DNA of 64,000 nucleotides from Limosilactobacillus coleohominis 101-4-CHN (GTDB lineage Bacteria > Bacillota > Bacilli > Lactobacillales > Lactobacillaceae), in assembly GCF_000161935.1 (NCBI RefSeq), contig NZ_GG698806.1, positions 82,853-146,852 on the forward strand. The letters are read 5' to 3'. Below the pieces are notes generated by a model, which was given only the letters and a program-made list of their open reading frames with translations, searched no databases and had not been told where the DNA came from. Below are positions 49,838 through 61,100 of this stretch, piece by piece. The position numbers were made by a program, and so were the translations under genes. Position 1 is the stretch's first letter; every line of letters starts with the position of its first letter.

Positions 49838-50671
49838 ATGAAAAAACGTTCAAAAAAACTTGTGAGTTTATTAGGAATTTTAAGTTTAACGCTATTTTTA
49901 GCGGCTTGTTCTAATAAACCAATTACTAGTCATAGTACGGGAATTTGGGATCATTACATTATCTATAACTGTTCCCGATTTATTATCTGGCTCTCTAATC
50001 ACTTTGGTGGTTATGGGATGGGGATTATTATCTTCACCATCATCATTCGGATTATTATTTTACCGTTGATGTATTATCAGACAAAGTCGATGATGCGGAT
50101 GCAAGAATTAGCGCCTGAATTGAAGAAATTACAAAAGAAGTATTCTTCACGGGATCGCGAAACGATGCAGAAACTACAAGTAGAACAACAAAAGCTTTAT
50201 AAAGAAGCTGGAGTTAATCCATTTGCATCTATGCTGCCATTAATTGTCCAACTGCCAGTTATGTGGGCTTTATACCAAGCAATTTGGCGAACAAGTACAT
50301 TACGTCATGGGACATTTTTATGGCTACAACTAGGACGGCCTGATCCATACTATGTTCTCCCAATCTTAGCGGCGTTGTTTACATTTATTAGTTCTTGGTT
50401 ATCAATGGCATCAATGCCAGAAAAGAACTCAATGTCAACTGCAATGACATGGTTTATGCCAATTATGATCTTCTTTATGGCGTTAGGTTTTTCATCTGCT
50501 ATCACTCTTTACTGGGTGGTAACGAATGCCTTTCAAGTTGTCCAAACGTTGCTGTTGCAAAATCCATTCAAAATTAGACGTGAACGGGAAGCAAAGCAAC
50601 GGGCAGAACGCCAACGGAAAAATAAGATTGCCCATGCTAAACGAAATGCAATGAAGAGTAAACGAAAGTAA
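49838..50671 (+). CDS. yidC: Membrane protein insertase YidC (lipoprotein type)
   Basis: A 277-residue insertase. The lipoprotein signal has lipobox LAAC (Cys about 24). Membrane segments include GMGIIIFTIIIRIIILPLMYY, with the catalytic Arg, and LPLIVQLPVMWALYQAI. A charged Lys/Arg tail follows. It inserts membrane proteins. It follows rnpA after 3 nt and is followed by a terminator. Confidence 0.96.
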   Translation: MKKRSKKLVSLLGILSLTLFLAACSNKPITSHSTGIWDHYIIYNCSRFIIWLSNHFGGYGMGIIIFTIIIRIIILPLMYYQTKSMMRMQELAPELKKLQKKYSSRDRETMQKLQVEQQKLYKEAGVNPFASMLPLIVQLPVMWALYQAIWRTSTLRHGTFLWLQLGRPDPYYVLPILAALFTFISSWLSMASMPEKNSMSTAMTWFMPIMIFFMALGFSSAITLYWVVTNAFQVVQTLLLQNPFKIRREREAKQRAERQRKNKIAHAKRNAMKSKRK

Positions 50672-50678
50672 AGCAAAT

Positions 50679-50725
50679 GCCACTAGCCTGGCAACCACTA
50701 GTTGGTTCCGGCTGGTGGCTTTTTT
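50679..50725 (+). terminator. Terminator between yidC and jag
   Basis: Arms GCCACTAGCC and GGCTGGTGGC with an inner AACCACTAGTTGGTT hairpin and a T6 run. Confidence 0.85.
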
Positions 50726-50739
50726 GTTGAGGTGAAATA

Positions 50740-51513
50740 ATGACAATTTTTACGGGAAAAGATGAAACGGTAGCAATCGAAAAAGCGATCAGGCAATTAG
50801 CGGTGACTAAGGAGCAATTAGTAATAAAGGTTTTGCAAACTGCTCACCATGGATTTTTAGGAATTGGCCGTCGTCCCGCTAAGGTTGAAGTTACACTACG
50901 CAGGAAAAATAATGGTCCATCTATATCAGCGGTGAATAGAGATAAGCAGCATGAAGAAAATGAACAACCTAAGAAAACGACTCCAGAGATAACAATGACG
51001 CCAGAAGAGAAGCTGCAAAAACAAATGGCAGAAAATCATCAACATAATTTAGCTAAAGTGAAGAATGCTATGGTGGGATTAACAGACTATCTAATTGATA
51101 TTTATCAACAATTGGGGATTAATGTTAAACCACAGCTTCAAGTAGTAAAGGTTCATCATTGTGAAGTCAGTTTGGCGACCGATCGTCCGGGACAAGTGGT
51201 CGGCTACCATGGGCGGCGAATAAATGCCATTGAACAACTTGGTGTAGCTTTTTTAAACTACCATGGCGTTCGTGAAGTAGAATTAATTCTTAATACAGGA
51301 GATTATCGTGAAAAACGCCGGGCAACGTTGGATAAACTAATGGAGCGGAGCGTAACTCAAGTAATTGCCACGGGGCAAGCAGTCTTTTTGGATCCAATGC
51401 CAGCACGCGAACGTAAATATTTACATAAGCTAGCGGAACAACATGCTGAAGTGCGGACGTACTCGCATGGTCGGGAACCATTCCGGAGTATTGTGATTGC
51501 GCCACAAAATTAG
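50740..51513 (+). CDS. jag: RNA-binding protein Jag/KhpB
   Basis: A 257-residue protein. The Jag_N domain (1-50) contains VLQTAHHGFLGIGRRPAKVE. A charged linker (about 50-100) leads to the KH domain with VVGYHGRRINAIEQLGVAFL, then R3H with PMPARERKYLHKLAEQH. In streptococci KhpA/KhpB (EloR) controls cell elongation. It is 14 bp past the terminator of yidC. Confidence 0.93.
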   Translation: MTIFTGKDETVAIEKAIRQLAVTKEQLVIKVLQTAHHGFLGIGRRPAKVEVTLRRKNNGPSISAVNRDKQHEENEQPKKTTPEITMTPEEKLQKQMAENHQHNLAKVKNAMVGLTDYLIDIYQQLGINVKPQLQVVKVHHCEVSLATDRPGQVVGYHGRRINAIEQLGVAFLNYHGVREVELILNTGDYREKRRATLDKLMERSVTQVIATGQAVFLDPMPARERKYLHKLAEQHAEVRTYSHGREPFRSIVIAPQN

Positions 51514-51586
51514 GTAAGTATTGACATTCAGAACCGGTAAATTTAAAATAGCGGTGTTAATTGAATCGAGCTTGTTAGAGTAGTGA

Positions 51587-51641
51587 AAGTGCTTTGACCA
51601 TCACCAACGGGGAATCGTTGTTGCTGGAGGGGCACTTTTTT
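51587..51641 (+). terminator. Terminator after jag
   Basis: AAGTGC/GCACTT outer arms with an inner CAACG/CGTTG hairpin and a T run. Confidence 0.7.
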
Positions 51642-51667
51642 TATTAAGTTAGAAAGGAAGGAAGACA

Positions 51668-53056
51668 GTGGCAAATTCAGAATTTGATACCATTACCGCA
51701 ATCTCAACCCCGGTTGGGGAAGGTGGAATATCAATTATTCGGGTTAGTGGTGAAGAAGCGATTCCAGTAGTGAAAAAGCTTTTTAAGGGAAAAGACTTAG
51801 CAAAAGTGGCTAGTCATACCATTAACTATGGACATATTATTGATCCCCAGACTAATCAAGAAGTGGATGAAGTCATGGTTTCCGTAATGCGGGCACCTAA
51901 AACTTATACAAAGGAAGACGTTGTCGAAATTAATTGTCATGGTGGCTTACTAGCAACTAACCGGATCTTGCAGTTGACGATTGGTGCTGGGGCACGGATG
52001 GCAGAACCAGGAGAATTTACTAAACGCGCCTTTTTGAATGGACGACTAGACCTTTCACAGGCGGAAGCGGTGATGGATTTAATTCGTGCTAAGACTGATA
52101 AGTCAATGAAGGTGGCGTTAAACCAACTTGATGGGAATTTATCACATTTAATCAAACATCTGCGTAAGGACATTTTAGATGTGCTGGCGCAAGTGGAGGT
52201 TAACATTGATTATCCAGAATATGACGCGGTTGAAGAAATGACCAGCAAGCTTCTACGGGAAAAGGCAATTGAAATTCGTCAAAGAATTGAGGGGCTTCTT
52301 AAAACTGCTAAGCAAGGCAAAGTTTTACGTGACGGTTTAGCAACCGCGATTATTGGTCGCCCCAATGTCGGGAAATCGAGTTTATTAAATTCATTGTTGC
52401 ATGAAGATAAGGCGATTGTAACTAATGTGGCCGGAACCACGCGAGACGTGATTGAAGAATATGTCAACGTTAATGATGTACCACTCAAGTTAATTGATAC
52501 TGCAGGAATTCGGCACACTGACGATACAGTCGAGAAGATTGGGGTAGAAAGAAGCCGACAGGCAATTGATACGGCAGATTTAATTTTGTTATTAATTGAT
52601 AGCTCTCAACCGCTCACGAAAGAAGATCAGCAATTAATCGCACAAACCGCAAATAAGCCACGAATCATTATCTTTAATAAGAGTGATTTGCCAACGAAGG
52701 TTGATCAAGATAAACTGCAAGCGCTCGTTGATGGCGATAAAGTAATCACGGCCTCGATGACTAAGCATGAGGGAATTGATGAATTAAGTGCTGCAATTAG
52801 TCATCTTTTCTTTAATGAAGGAATTGAAAGTAACCAAAATAATGTTATGGTCACGAATGCGCGGCATATTGGGTTACTACGTCAAGCAGATCAAGCTTTG
52901 GGTGATGTATTAAAGGGCCTGGATGATGGGATGCCAGTTGATTTAGTTCAAATTGATATGACACGGGCCTGGGATTTACTTGGTGAAATTACCGGTGACA
53001 GTTACCAAGATGAGCTATTAGATCAATTATTTAGTCAATTCTGTTTAGGAAAGTAG
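51668..53056 (+). CDS. mnmE: tRNA modification GTPase MnmE
   Basis: A 462-residue GTPase. The folate-binding N-terminal domain has [21 protein letters not shown]. The G domain has [15 protein letters not shown] (G1), DTAGIR (G3) and NKSD (G4). The C-terminal catalytic motif is FCLGK. The start is GTG. With MnmG it makes the 5-carboxymethylaminomethyl group on wobble uridines. It is 14 bp before mnmG. Confidence 0.98.
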   Translation: MANSEFDTITAISTPVGEGGISIIRVSGEEAIPVVKKLFKGKDLAKVASHTINYGHIIDPQTNQEVDEVMVSVMRAPKTYTKEDVVEINCHGGLLATNRILQLTIGAGARMAEPGEFTKRAFLNGRLDLSQAEAVMDLIRAKTDKSMKVALNQLDGNLSHLIKHLRKDILDVLAQVEVNIDYPEYDAVEEMTSKLLREKAIEIRQRIEGLLKTAKQGKVLRDGLATAIIGRPNVGKSSLLNSLLHEDKAIVTNVAGTTRDVIEEYVNVNDVPLKLIDTAGIRHTDDTVEKIGVERSRQAIDTADLILLLIDSSQPLTKEDQQLIAQTANKPRIIIFNKSDLPTKVDQDKLQALVDGDKVITASMTKHEGIDELSAAISHLFFNEGIESNQNNVMVTNARHIGLLRQADQALGDVLKGLDDGMPVDLVQIDMTRAWDLLGEITGDSYQDELLDQLFSQFCLGK

Positions 53057-53070
53057 CAAGGAGGTTAGCA

Positions 53071-55008
53071 ATGAAAACAGGAGAAGCAGTTCAATATGAC
53101 GGTGGCAATTACGATGTAATCGTAGTTGGTGCTGGCCATGCGGGATCAGAAGCGGCGTTAGCGGCGGCCCGGATGGGGAATAAAACATTATTAATTACAA
53201 TTAGTTTGGAAATGGTGGCGTTCATGCCTTGTAACCCATCACTAGGGGGACCAGCAAAGGGAATTGTTGTCCGTGAGATTGATGCCCTTGGTGGTGAAAT
53301 GGGCCACAACATTGATAAGACCTACATCCAAATGCGGATGCTTAATACTGGTAAAGGCCCTGCAGTGCGAGCACTACGGGCCCAAGCGGATAAGCATGCC
53401 TACCATCGGCAGATGAAACTAACGATTGAAAAAGAACCAAATTTAACCTTGCGTCAAGGAACGGTTGACGATTTGATTGTTGAAGATGGGGTATGTAAAG
53501 GAGTCATTACCAATACTGGTGCTCGCTATGGAGCAAAAGCGGTTGTGCTAACTGTTGGGACAGCTGCGCGGGGCAAAATCATCATCGGTGAACTCCAGTA
53601 TGAGTCTGGTCCTAATAACTCTAAGAGTGCTACTAAGTTGTCTGAATGCTTGGAGCGTTTAGGCTTTGATCTAGAACGTTTCAAAACCGGGACCCCACCA
53701 CGAATTAACGGAAACACAATCCACTATGATGAAACTGAAGAGCAACCTGGTGATGAAGAACCAAACCACTTCAGTTTTGATACCCCAGACAGTCAGTATT
53801 TAGCGTTATCAGATCAAATCTCTTGTTGGTTAACATATACTAACCTCCATACTCATGACCTCATTCGTGCTAACCTCGATCGTGCACCTATGTTTTCAGG
53901 AGTAATCAAGGGGGTAGGACCGCGTTATTGCCCATCAATCGAGGATAAGATTGTCCGGTTTGCCGATAAGGATCGTCACCAATTATTTTTGGAACCAGAA
54001 GGACGAGATACTGACGAATATTACGTTGATGGTCTCTCAACTTCAATGCCAGAAGAAATTCAGCAAAAAATGCTGCATTCTGTTAAGGGACTGGAAGATG
54101 CGCAACTAATGCGGCCTGGTTATGCGATCGAGTATGATGTGGTGGCACCATACCAATTGCACCCGACACTGGAAACAAAGAAGATTAAGAACTTGTACAC
54201 TGCGGGACAAACTAATGGGACTTCCGGTTATGAAGAAGCCGCTGGGCAAGGTCTAATTGCCGGAATTAATGCTGGACGCCGTGCACTAGGAAAGAGTCCG
54301 TTTGTGTTGAAACGTTCCGATGCCTACATTGGGGTCATGATTGATGACTTGGTTACTAAGGGCACCAAGGAACCATATCGACTATTAACCAGTCGGGCTG
54401 AATACCGTTTGATTTTACGGCACGATAATGCAGACTTCCGGTTAATGGAAAAGGGTCATGCAATCGGCCTTGTCAGTGATGAGCGACTAGCCAAGATGGA
54501 AACAAAGAAGCAGCACGTTGCGGATGAAATTAAACGTTTGGAGAGCTTACGGATTAAGCCAAAGACGGCGGCTGATGAATTTATTCAAGCCAATGGTGAT
54601 AATCCTTTGAAGGATTCCTTAACGGCAGCGGCATTACTGCGACGGCCATATGTAACTTATCAAAAATTATTAGAGTTTATCCCGTCACCAACTACTGCCC
54701 TGGATCGTCAGGAAGCTGAACAAGTTGAAATTCAGATTAAGTATGCTGGTTATATTAAAAAAGAGGAAGTCAAGGTTAACCGCTTGAAGCGGATGGAAGC
54801 GAAAAAGATTCCGGCCAATATCGACTATGAAGCAATTGATGGATTAGCTACTGAAGGTCGTCAAAAGCTCGAAAAGATTCGTCCAGAAACACTCGCCCAA
54901 GCATCACGAATTAGTGGAGTCAATCCGGCTGATTTGGCGATTTTGAGTGTCTATATTCAGCAAGGCCGAATTGCCAAGATCAATCCTGAAGAAAATTCTG
55001 AAAAATAA
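53071..55008 (+). CDS. mnmG: tRNA modification enzyme MnmG (GidA)
   Basis: A 645-residue FAD enzyme. It has the FAD motif [21 protein letters not shown], the region [14 protein letters not shown] and the C-terminal tRNA-binding helices ending [26 protein letters not shown] stands before the ATG. It works with MnmE. In many Firmicutes rsmG, parA and parB follow; here lepB follows instead. Confidence 0.98.
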   Translation: MKTGEAVQYDGGNYDVIVVGAGHAGSEAALAAARMGNKTLLITISLEMVAFMPCNPSLGGPAKGIVVREIDALGGEMGHNIDKTYIQMRMLNTGKGPAVRALRAQADKHAYHRQMKLTIEKEPNLTLRQGTVDDLIVEDGVCKGVITNTGARYGAKAVVLTVGTAARGKIIIGELQYESGPNNSKSATKLSECLERLGFDLERFKTGTPPRINGNTIHYDETEEQPGDEEPNHFSFDTPDSQYLALSDQISCWLTYTNLHTHDLIRANLDRAPMFSGVIKGVGPRYCPSIEDKIVRFADKDRHQLFLEPEGRDTDEYYVDGLSTSMPEEIQQKMLHSVKGLEDAQLMRPGYAIEYDVVAPYQLHPTLETKKIKNLYTAGQTNGTSGYEEAAGQGLIAGINAGRRALGKSPFVLKRSDAYIGVMIDDLVTKGTKEPYRLLTSRAEYRLILRHDNADFRLMEKGHAIGLVSDERLAKMETKKQHVADEIKRLESLRIKPKTAADEFIQANGDNPLKDSLTAAALLRRPYVTYQKLLEFIPSPTTALDRQEAEQVEIQIKYAGYIKKEEVKVNRLKRMEAKKIPANIDYEAIDGLATEGRQKLEKIRPETLAQASRISGVNPADLAILSVYIQQGRIAKINPEENSEK

Positions 55009-55093
55009 TAAAAGTTCAGACAAGATAGTAGATATTTTAATTTAAAATGTACTATCATTATCCTGAATATTTATGTAATTCGGGGATGGAAGA

Positions 55094-55699
55094 ATGAAAA
55101 CATTACGGCAAATTTTTAGTTGGGTCATTCCGGTAGTAATTGGTTTAATCTTGGCCTTATTGATTCGGCAATTTTTATTTCAAAATGTCCGAGTTGATGG
55201 TCCGTCAATGCTGCCCAATTTGGTAAATAATGAACGGGCGTTTAGTTTTAAACAATCCAAAATTCACCGGGGGAGTGTGGTCGTCTTTAATGCGGATGGC
55301 GTGGATCCCCAAGTTTCTACTAAGACTGATTACGTTAAGCGGGTAATTGCAGTTCCCGGTGATACCGTTAAATCGCAAAATGGAAACTTGTATGTTAACG
55401 GTAAGAAAGCAAACCAAAGCTATATCAAGATGGACCAACGAAAAGCGGGGACTGGTAATTGGACCCTCAAGAGTATTTCTAAACAGAATAATTGGGTCCG
55501 GAATGCTGGCGCAACTAAGGTTCCTAAGGGCGAATATTTCGTGTTAGGGGATAACCGAACAGTTTCTAATGACAGTCGTTACTGGGGTTTTGTACCCAAG
55601 AATAAAGTTGATGGAGTAGTAAAGGTTGGTTTTTGGTCTAAGAATAAGACCCGTAAATACAACGTTAACCAGTTCTGGAAGCATTACTTTGCCAATTAA
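55094..55699 (+). CDS. lepB: Signal peptidase I
   Basis: A 201-residue S26A peptidase. One N-terminal helix (FSWVIPVVIGLILALLIRQF) is followed by the catalytic Ser in VDGPSMLPNL, the Lys in YVKRVIAVPGD and the box GEYFVLGDNRTVSNDSR. It cleaves signal peptides such as that of the LPxTG protein in this window. It has its own ribosome site and terminator, 85 bp after mnmG. Confidence 0.95.
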   Translation: MKTLRQIFSWVIPVVIGLILALLIRQFLFQNVRVDGPSMLPNLVNNERAFSFKQSKIHRGSVVVFNADGVDPQVSTKTDYVKRVIAVPGDTVKSQNGNLYVNGKKANQSYIKMDQRKAGTGNWTLKSISKQNNWVRNAGATKVPKGEYFVLGDNRTVSNDSRYWGFVPKNKVDGVVKVGFWSKNKTRKYNVNQFWKHYFAN

Positions 55700-55702
55700 A
55701 AT

Positions 55703-55751
55703 AAGAGGACGTGATAGAAGCCATTTATAGCTTCTGTCACGTCCTCTTTTA
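55703..55751. terminator. Terminator after lepB, probably bidirectional
   Basis: AAGAGGACGTGATAGAAGC against GCTTCTGTCACGTCCTCTT with an 8-nt loop and a T run; it also faces the convergent cyclase gene. Confidence 0.9.
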
Positions 55752-55790
55752 ATAGCTAATATTTTCAGGAGAGGGGAAGGTTATATTAAT

Positions 55791-56555
55791 TTAATCTGCT
55801 GATTTTTGCTTTGTGGCTGGTGAATCGAAAATCGCGAAGGTGCGAACTGGAAAGCCAGGTGCTTTTTCAGCTTTGGGAACGGAAATTAAAATTTCGGCTC
55901 CAGTTGCTGGTACTTGATCAAGGTTATCAAGGAGTTCTACTTGGTAGTGGCTGTGAGAAAGGACATAATATTCACCAACGAGGCCATCTTGTTGCTGAGT
56001 TGCAGTATCCGTATCAAAAGTTTCGTGACCATTAGCTGCCGCATGGCGAACTTCATAGATATATTTAAGCGCCTCTAAGGACCAGGCTGGATAATGATTT
56101 TGACCATTAGGATCTGGGTTGGCAAATTTTTCTTGAGAAGGCCAGCGTTTACTCCAATCGGTTCGTAAAGCAACGAAAGAGCCTTCCGGAATGTTCCCGT
56201 GAATTTTTTCCCATGCTTTGATGTCTTTGACGGATAGACTAGCATCCGGATCTTTGGCAGCCTGCTGACTGAAATCAATGACCACTAGTGGTAAGACCAG
56301 GTCTTTAAGGGAAAGGTCTTCAACATATCGATCATTGTCCTTATAAAAATGAACTGGCGGATCGATATGGGTACCATATTGACCAGGAAATGTGTATTCT
56401 TTGACGAAAAAGCCGTCAGAATGGGTAAAAATGGTTTTAAATTCTGCAGGATGAAATTGGGGAAAGCGGGGGCTGCCAGGACCAAAGGTGTGCGTTAAAT
56501 CAACCCATTCCTTACTTTTAAGTTGGTTAAATAGTGCTTGAACGGTGTTACTCAT
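55791..56555 (-). CDS. Cyclase-family (kynurenine formamidase-like) hydrolase
   Basis: A 254-residue protein with DLTHTFGPGSPRFP (residues about 19-32) and the metal motif GTHIDPPVHF, and the end VRTFAIFDSPA. This fold covers N-formylkynurenine formamidases and related amide or lactone hydrolases. The substrate here is unknown. It follows the MetE-like gene by 12 bp under the same T-box, so it belongs to a methionine-responsive operon. Confidence 0.85.
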   Translation of the reverse strand: MSNTVQALFNQLKSKEWVDLTHTFGPGSPRFPQFHPAEFKTIFTHSDGFFVKEYTFPGQYGTHIDPPVHFYKDNDRYVEDLSLKDLVLPLVVIDFSQQAAKDPDASLSVKDIKAWEKIHGNIPEGSFVALRTDWSKRWPSQEKFANPDPNGQNHYPAWSLEALKYIYEVRHAAANGHETFDTDTATQQQDGLVGEYYVLSHSHYQVELLDNLDQVPATGAEILISVPKAEKAPGFPVRTFAIFDSPATKQKSAD

Positions 56556-56567
56556 TGTGATCCCTCC

Positions 56568-57710
56568 TTATTTGGTGTTCCAAACTTCAGCGGCAATTTC
56601 TTTAACGAATTTGATCTTATTCCATTGTTGTTCCACGGTTAAAATGTTTCCCTCTTCAGTTGAGGCAAACCCACATTGGGGACTGAGACACAGTTTATCT
56701 AATGGATGGAATTTAGCTGCTTCGTGAATTCGTTTAATAATGGTTTCGCGATCTTCTAGCTCACCGGATTTAGAGGTTACAAGACCAAGGACAACGTACT
56801 TATCTTCAGGAACCTTAGCGAGTGGTTCAAAACCACCTGCCCGATCAGAATCATATTCGAGGTAGAAGGCGTGAACGTTTTCTTGAGCAAGGAGAGTATC
56901 AGCAACTGGTCCATATCCACCAGCGGCTGCCCATGTTGAATGGTAGTTACCTCGGCAGACGTGGGTATTAATGGTTAGATCATCTGGTAAGTTAGCAATC
57001 GCCGCATTATTAACTTTTAAGAACCGTTCTTGAAGTTCCTTCAGTTGTGATGTGTCTGCATTCGGATCTTTCTTTTTCAAATTGGCAAAATTATTGACAG
57101 CGATGCCCCAGGTACAGTCGTCAAGTTGTAAAGTCCGACAACCAGCTGCATACAAATCTTCGATTACTTGATGATAGGCAGCGGCAACGTCATGGTCAAG
57201 TTCATCAAGTGAGGCGTAAGCATTCTTGACGCTCGCTTGGTTTTCGGGCCGAATTAATTCTTCAAGAAATTGAGCTGGCGCGGGAATCGTTTGTTTAACT
57301 TGGATTCCAGCAGTAACATGGTCCCGCACGAATTTAAAATGTTCAACAAAGGGATGATTTTCACCAGAAATTTTACCAACAACCTGAGCTGAATCATTAC
57401 GGGTTTCTTCATCATGGAAGAAATAACCATGTTCAAGCTTGACATGCTTTACGCCCTGTAAACCCCAAAAGAAATCAAGGTGCCAATAACTACGACGAAA
57501 TTCACCATCGGTAACGACCTTGAGGCCCACGGCTTCTTCTTGCTTAATTAAATCAATAATGGCGTGATTTTCGACTTCAGTTAATTCGTCTTGACTAATT
57601 TCGCCATTATTAAATTTTTCGCGAGCGTTTTTTAACTTTTCTGGACGTAAAAAACTGCCAACAATGTCATAACGGAATGGTGATTTAGTGCGAGTTGTAA
57701 ATTCAGTCAT
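56568..57710 (-). CDS. MetE-like cobalamin-independent methyltransferase (YxjG type)
   Basis: A 380-residue protein equal to the C-terminal catalytic half of MetE. It has PFRYDIVGSFLRPEKLKNA, the substrate segment LQLDDCTWG, and zinc ligands in INTHVCRGN and LSPQCGFAS. Such short proteins move a methyl group to homocysteine. The start is the ATG after AAAGGAAG; the frame runs 9 codons further upstream without a ribosome site. A T-box with a Met-type specifier controls the gene. Confidence 0.9.
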   Translation of the reverse strand: MTEFTTRTKSPFRYDIVGSFLRPEKLKNAREKFNNGEISQDELTEVENHAIIDLIKQEEAVGLKVVTDGEFRRSYWHLDFFWGLQGVKHVKLEHGYFFHDEETRNDSAQVVGKISGENHPFVEHFKFVRDHVTAGIQVKQTIPAPAQFLEELIRPENQASVKNAYASLDELDHDVAAAYHQVIEDLYAAGCRTLQLDDCTWGIAVNNFANLKKKDPNADTSQLKELQERFLKVNNAAIANLPDDLTINTHVCRGNYHSTWAAAGGYGPVADTLLAQENVHAFYLEYDSDRAGGFEPLAKVPEDKYVVLGLVTSKSGELEDRETIIKRIHEAAKFHPLDKLCLSPQCGFASTEEGNILTVEQQWNKIKFVKEIAAEVWNTK

Positions 57711-57736
57711 AAATAAAACTTCCTTTCTAAAGTACA

Positions 57737-57785
57737 AAAAAAGTCCCTAGAATCAATGACCATTACTGGTGTTGATTCTAGGGAC
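57737..57785 (-). terminator. T-box terminator
   Basis: GTCCCTAGAATCAA/TTGATTCTAGGGAC with a 13-16-nt loop and T7 on the minus strand. Its 5' arm lies just after the T-box sequence. Confidence 0.92.
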
Positions 57786-58050
57786 GCTGGTTAATCAATA
57801 ATCAATAGCGTGTTACCACCCTAATTTAGTCCAATCTCACGACTGCACTCTCAGTAGGTACTCCACGAAAATGTGGAAGACCCAGGTACGATAACGGGTA
57901 CCACTCCGTAAGCTGCTTGCGAGTGCTCACAACTTCCATCGCTCCGAGACCATCTTCATTAACTTTCCCAACGCTGCTTCCCATCTAACGCAGTTCTCTG
58001 GAGAAGGGGGCATTAACTACTCATCTCTTCATCACGGTTATTTAAATCTT
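57786..58050 (-). promoter_or_regulatory. T-box riboswitch, Met-type specifier
   Basis: The minus strand has the T-box core AGGGTGGTAACACGC (57822-57808), a long Stem I region with an AGTA-type bulge segment (GATGAGTAGTTAATG) and the candidate specifier ATG in GAAGATGGTCTC (57953-57951). Binding of uncharged tRNA-Met is expected to stop termination and turn on the methyltransferase. Confidence 0.85.
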
Positions 58051-58059
58051 GCTTAGAAT

Positions 58060-58086
58060 ATTATAATCGAATTTTAATTTTGTCAA
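58060..58086 (-). promoter_or_regulatory. Promoter of the T-box operon
   Basis: The minus strand reads TTGACA (58086-58081), 15 nt, TATAAT; an overlapping TAATAT gives 17 nt. This region and the T-box fill the gap between the operon and rexB. Confidence 0.7.
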
Positions 58087-58182
58087 CCACCATTTTTGAT
58101 TTTTTTAGAAAGTCGGGGAAGGACCCTTTGTCACAACAGATCAATGATAAAATAAGGACAATAGATAAACGGAGGAATTATG

Positions 58183-61100
58183 ATGAGTACTTTAAAGTTT
58201 ATTCTTGGTCCAGCTTCAAAGGATCATCAGCATGCACTAGTTCAAGAACTACATCAACAACTGGTTGCCCACCCGAACGACCAGTTCTTTTTCCTTGTAC
58301 CAAACCATATTAAATTTTCAACCGAAATTGATGTTCTCAATCAATTGAAAAACTTGGGTGATTCAACCGATGTGTACGCTCAGTCACGGGTTCAAGTTCT
58401 TTCTTTTACCCGATTGGCATGGTTTTTATTGCGCAATGATCCTCATTATCAAACACCCCGGATTTCTGACGTAGGACTAACGATGTTAGTCGCCAAAATT
58501 ATTCGTGAATTGCCAGAAGACGATTTGAAAATGTTCGCGAAGGAGGCACATCGGTACGGTTTTGTGCAGGATCTAACTGCACAACTGATTGAACTACAAA
58601 ATGCCAATGTCGATCCGCAAGACCATGATGCAATTATTGAGCGGGTTCAAAAGTGGGCAGATGAACATCAAGAACGGGTTTCATCGGCATTTTTGGATAA
58701 AATGACGGTGCTCTTTAAAGTTTACGCAGCATTTGAAGAGGGGTTAACAGGACGACTAAATTCATGTGCGGTTTACCAATTACTGATTAAACGGCTTTTC
58801 AAAGATGATTTTTCTCATACGCATTTTTTCTTAAACCGTTATAATGGTCAGTTTTCCGCGATGGAAGAGCAAATCGTAGAGACAATGATTAAAAAAGCAG
58901 CCTCGACCACGATTGGCTTAGTCTTAGACAGACCATATCGAGGGGCAACGCTACCGAATCCGAATAATCTTTTTTATCAATCAGGAATGCAATATCATCG
59001 GTTAGCAGAGTTCGCAGAACAACAACCGGATGTAATGCTGGTAGATGATCAAGTGGTCACAGTAAACCGCGTTAGTGATGGATTAGTTGAAGTTGAAGAG
59101 TGGATGAAAGCTCAGGCGCAATTTACGATCCCAGAGCAACAACCCCGAACCGATCAAGGGGTACATTTTTTTACTGCACCAACGCGGGTTGCAGAACTGC
59201 AGCGGGTTGCCGCTAAAATCCGTCAATTGGTGGCTAGTGGTCAGTACCGTTACCGTGATTTCTTGATTTTAACGCGGCACTTAGATGGTTATACGACAAT
59301 GTTGAAACCAGTGTTTGATGCAAATGAAGTGCCGATTTTTAATGATAACGATCGTTCAATGGCTAATCACCCGTTAGTAACATTACTGGAAGCCATTTTT
59401 AAAATTGCTGACCACTACTTCCAATTGCCAGATGTATTGCAGCTTTTAAAAACGGGGTTAGTGGTACCTCAAGAACGTGATGAAAAAGGGCGGAGTTATT
59501 ATTCAAGCCAACGATTTATGTCAGCAGTGTATACAACGGAAAACTGGTGTTTAAAGTATGGGAAAACTGGTCATGCATGGCTAGAACAAGCGGAATGGGA
59601 ATTTACTCCACACGTGGACCCACAAATTTTGGCAAATAATGAACAATTAAAAAAGCGTGAACAGCAACAAACTAGTCAGATTAATTGGGTCAAAAGTGTC
59701 GTTCGCAATCAATTAGCACCGTTCATTAAACAATTACAAGGTGCTTCTGATGGACAGACAGCAGCTCAAATCTTATATCAAGGATTAATCAATTTAGGAG
59801 TTCGCGAACAACTTGAGCAGTGGGCAAAGGCAGCAACTAAGCGTGGCCAAATGGATCTTGCTCAACAACCGCAGCAAGTTTGGAACACCATGGTTAACCT
59901 GCTGGATGAATACGTAACGGTGTTGGGTAATGAAGGGACATTTTATTTAACTGCATTTGCGGAAGTTATTCAGGTTGGTTTTCAAACTGCAACGTATTCA
60001 CAGATTCCTTCGACGATGGATCAGGTCTTGGTTTCCGAAACGGGAATTGTGCAAACTAACCAACGTAAGGTTGTTTTTATGATTGGCGCAACTGATGACG
60101 TCATGCCAGAAATTAAAATTAGCGAAGGCTTGTTAAGTGATCCAGACAAACAGCTCCTCAGTCAGGGACTAACGGATGGACAATTTTTGCCAGTTTCTGG
60201 AATGCAACGGATTGATAATGAAGCAATGCTGAACTATTTGGGGATGCTTAATGCGCGTGAACAGTTATACTTATCTGCTCCTGTGATGGGTAGCAATGAG
60301 GAGCGGGTCACAATGTCCCCATATTTGGTGGGTTTAGCAACCTATTTCGGTCAGTGGGATGCGGATAATAATCAGTTGCGAAATGACTTACCATTTGCAC
60401 CAGAACCGCGCGCTGATTTTGCAAAGCTAGAGCCATTTGTTAGCGCGCCAGCGGCAACATTAACCAATTACGTCCAAGTGGAGCGGCAGGCAAAAAATGC
60501 TGGTCAAACCGTTAGTGCAGGTTGGCGAAATATTTCCCGGGAAATGAATCATGAACGCCTGGGTTGGTTAAAATCGAGTTTGAATTATCAAAATCAAACT
60601 ACCAAACTGTCACCGGAGATGGCAGCACAGCTCTATGGTCACTTAGATCCGGACGTCTTGAAGCAAGCGACGGCAGCGGGTGATAATTTTGATTGGACGA
60701 CCGTTAGTGATGATCAACGGCATAATACTTTGGCAACCTCCATTTCACAGTTGCAGACGTTTTACCGCAATCCATACGAATATTTTTTGAAGTTTGGCTT
60801 AGATTTGCAAAAACGAGAAGAATTGGAAATTACCAATGCGAATTCAGGAACCTTCTATCATGATTCGTTAGAAGCCTTTGTGCGGTTATTGAAACAGAAT
60901 CAGGTTAAGTTAGCCGAACTTGCTGATGATCAATTAGCATTTTACGTTGCTAAAGCGATGGATTGGGCATTTAGTCGCCAACCGAGTGTGGTTGAACTTG
61001 CGGCAAATTATGAACGAATTGCTTATCAAAAGCATCACCTTGAACAAACGGTCTTAACGATGGCCCGAGTACTACGGAATCAGGCTCAATATTCAGCATC

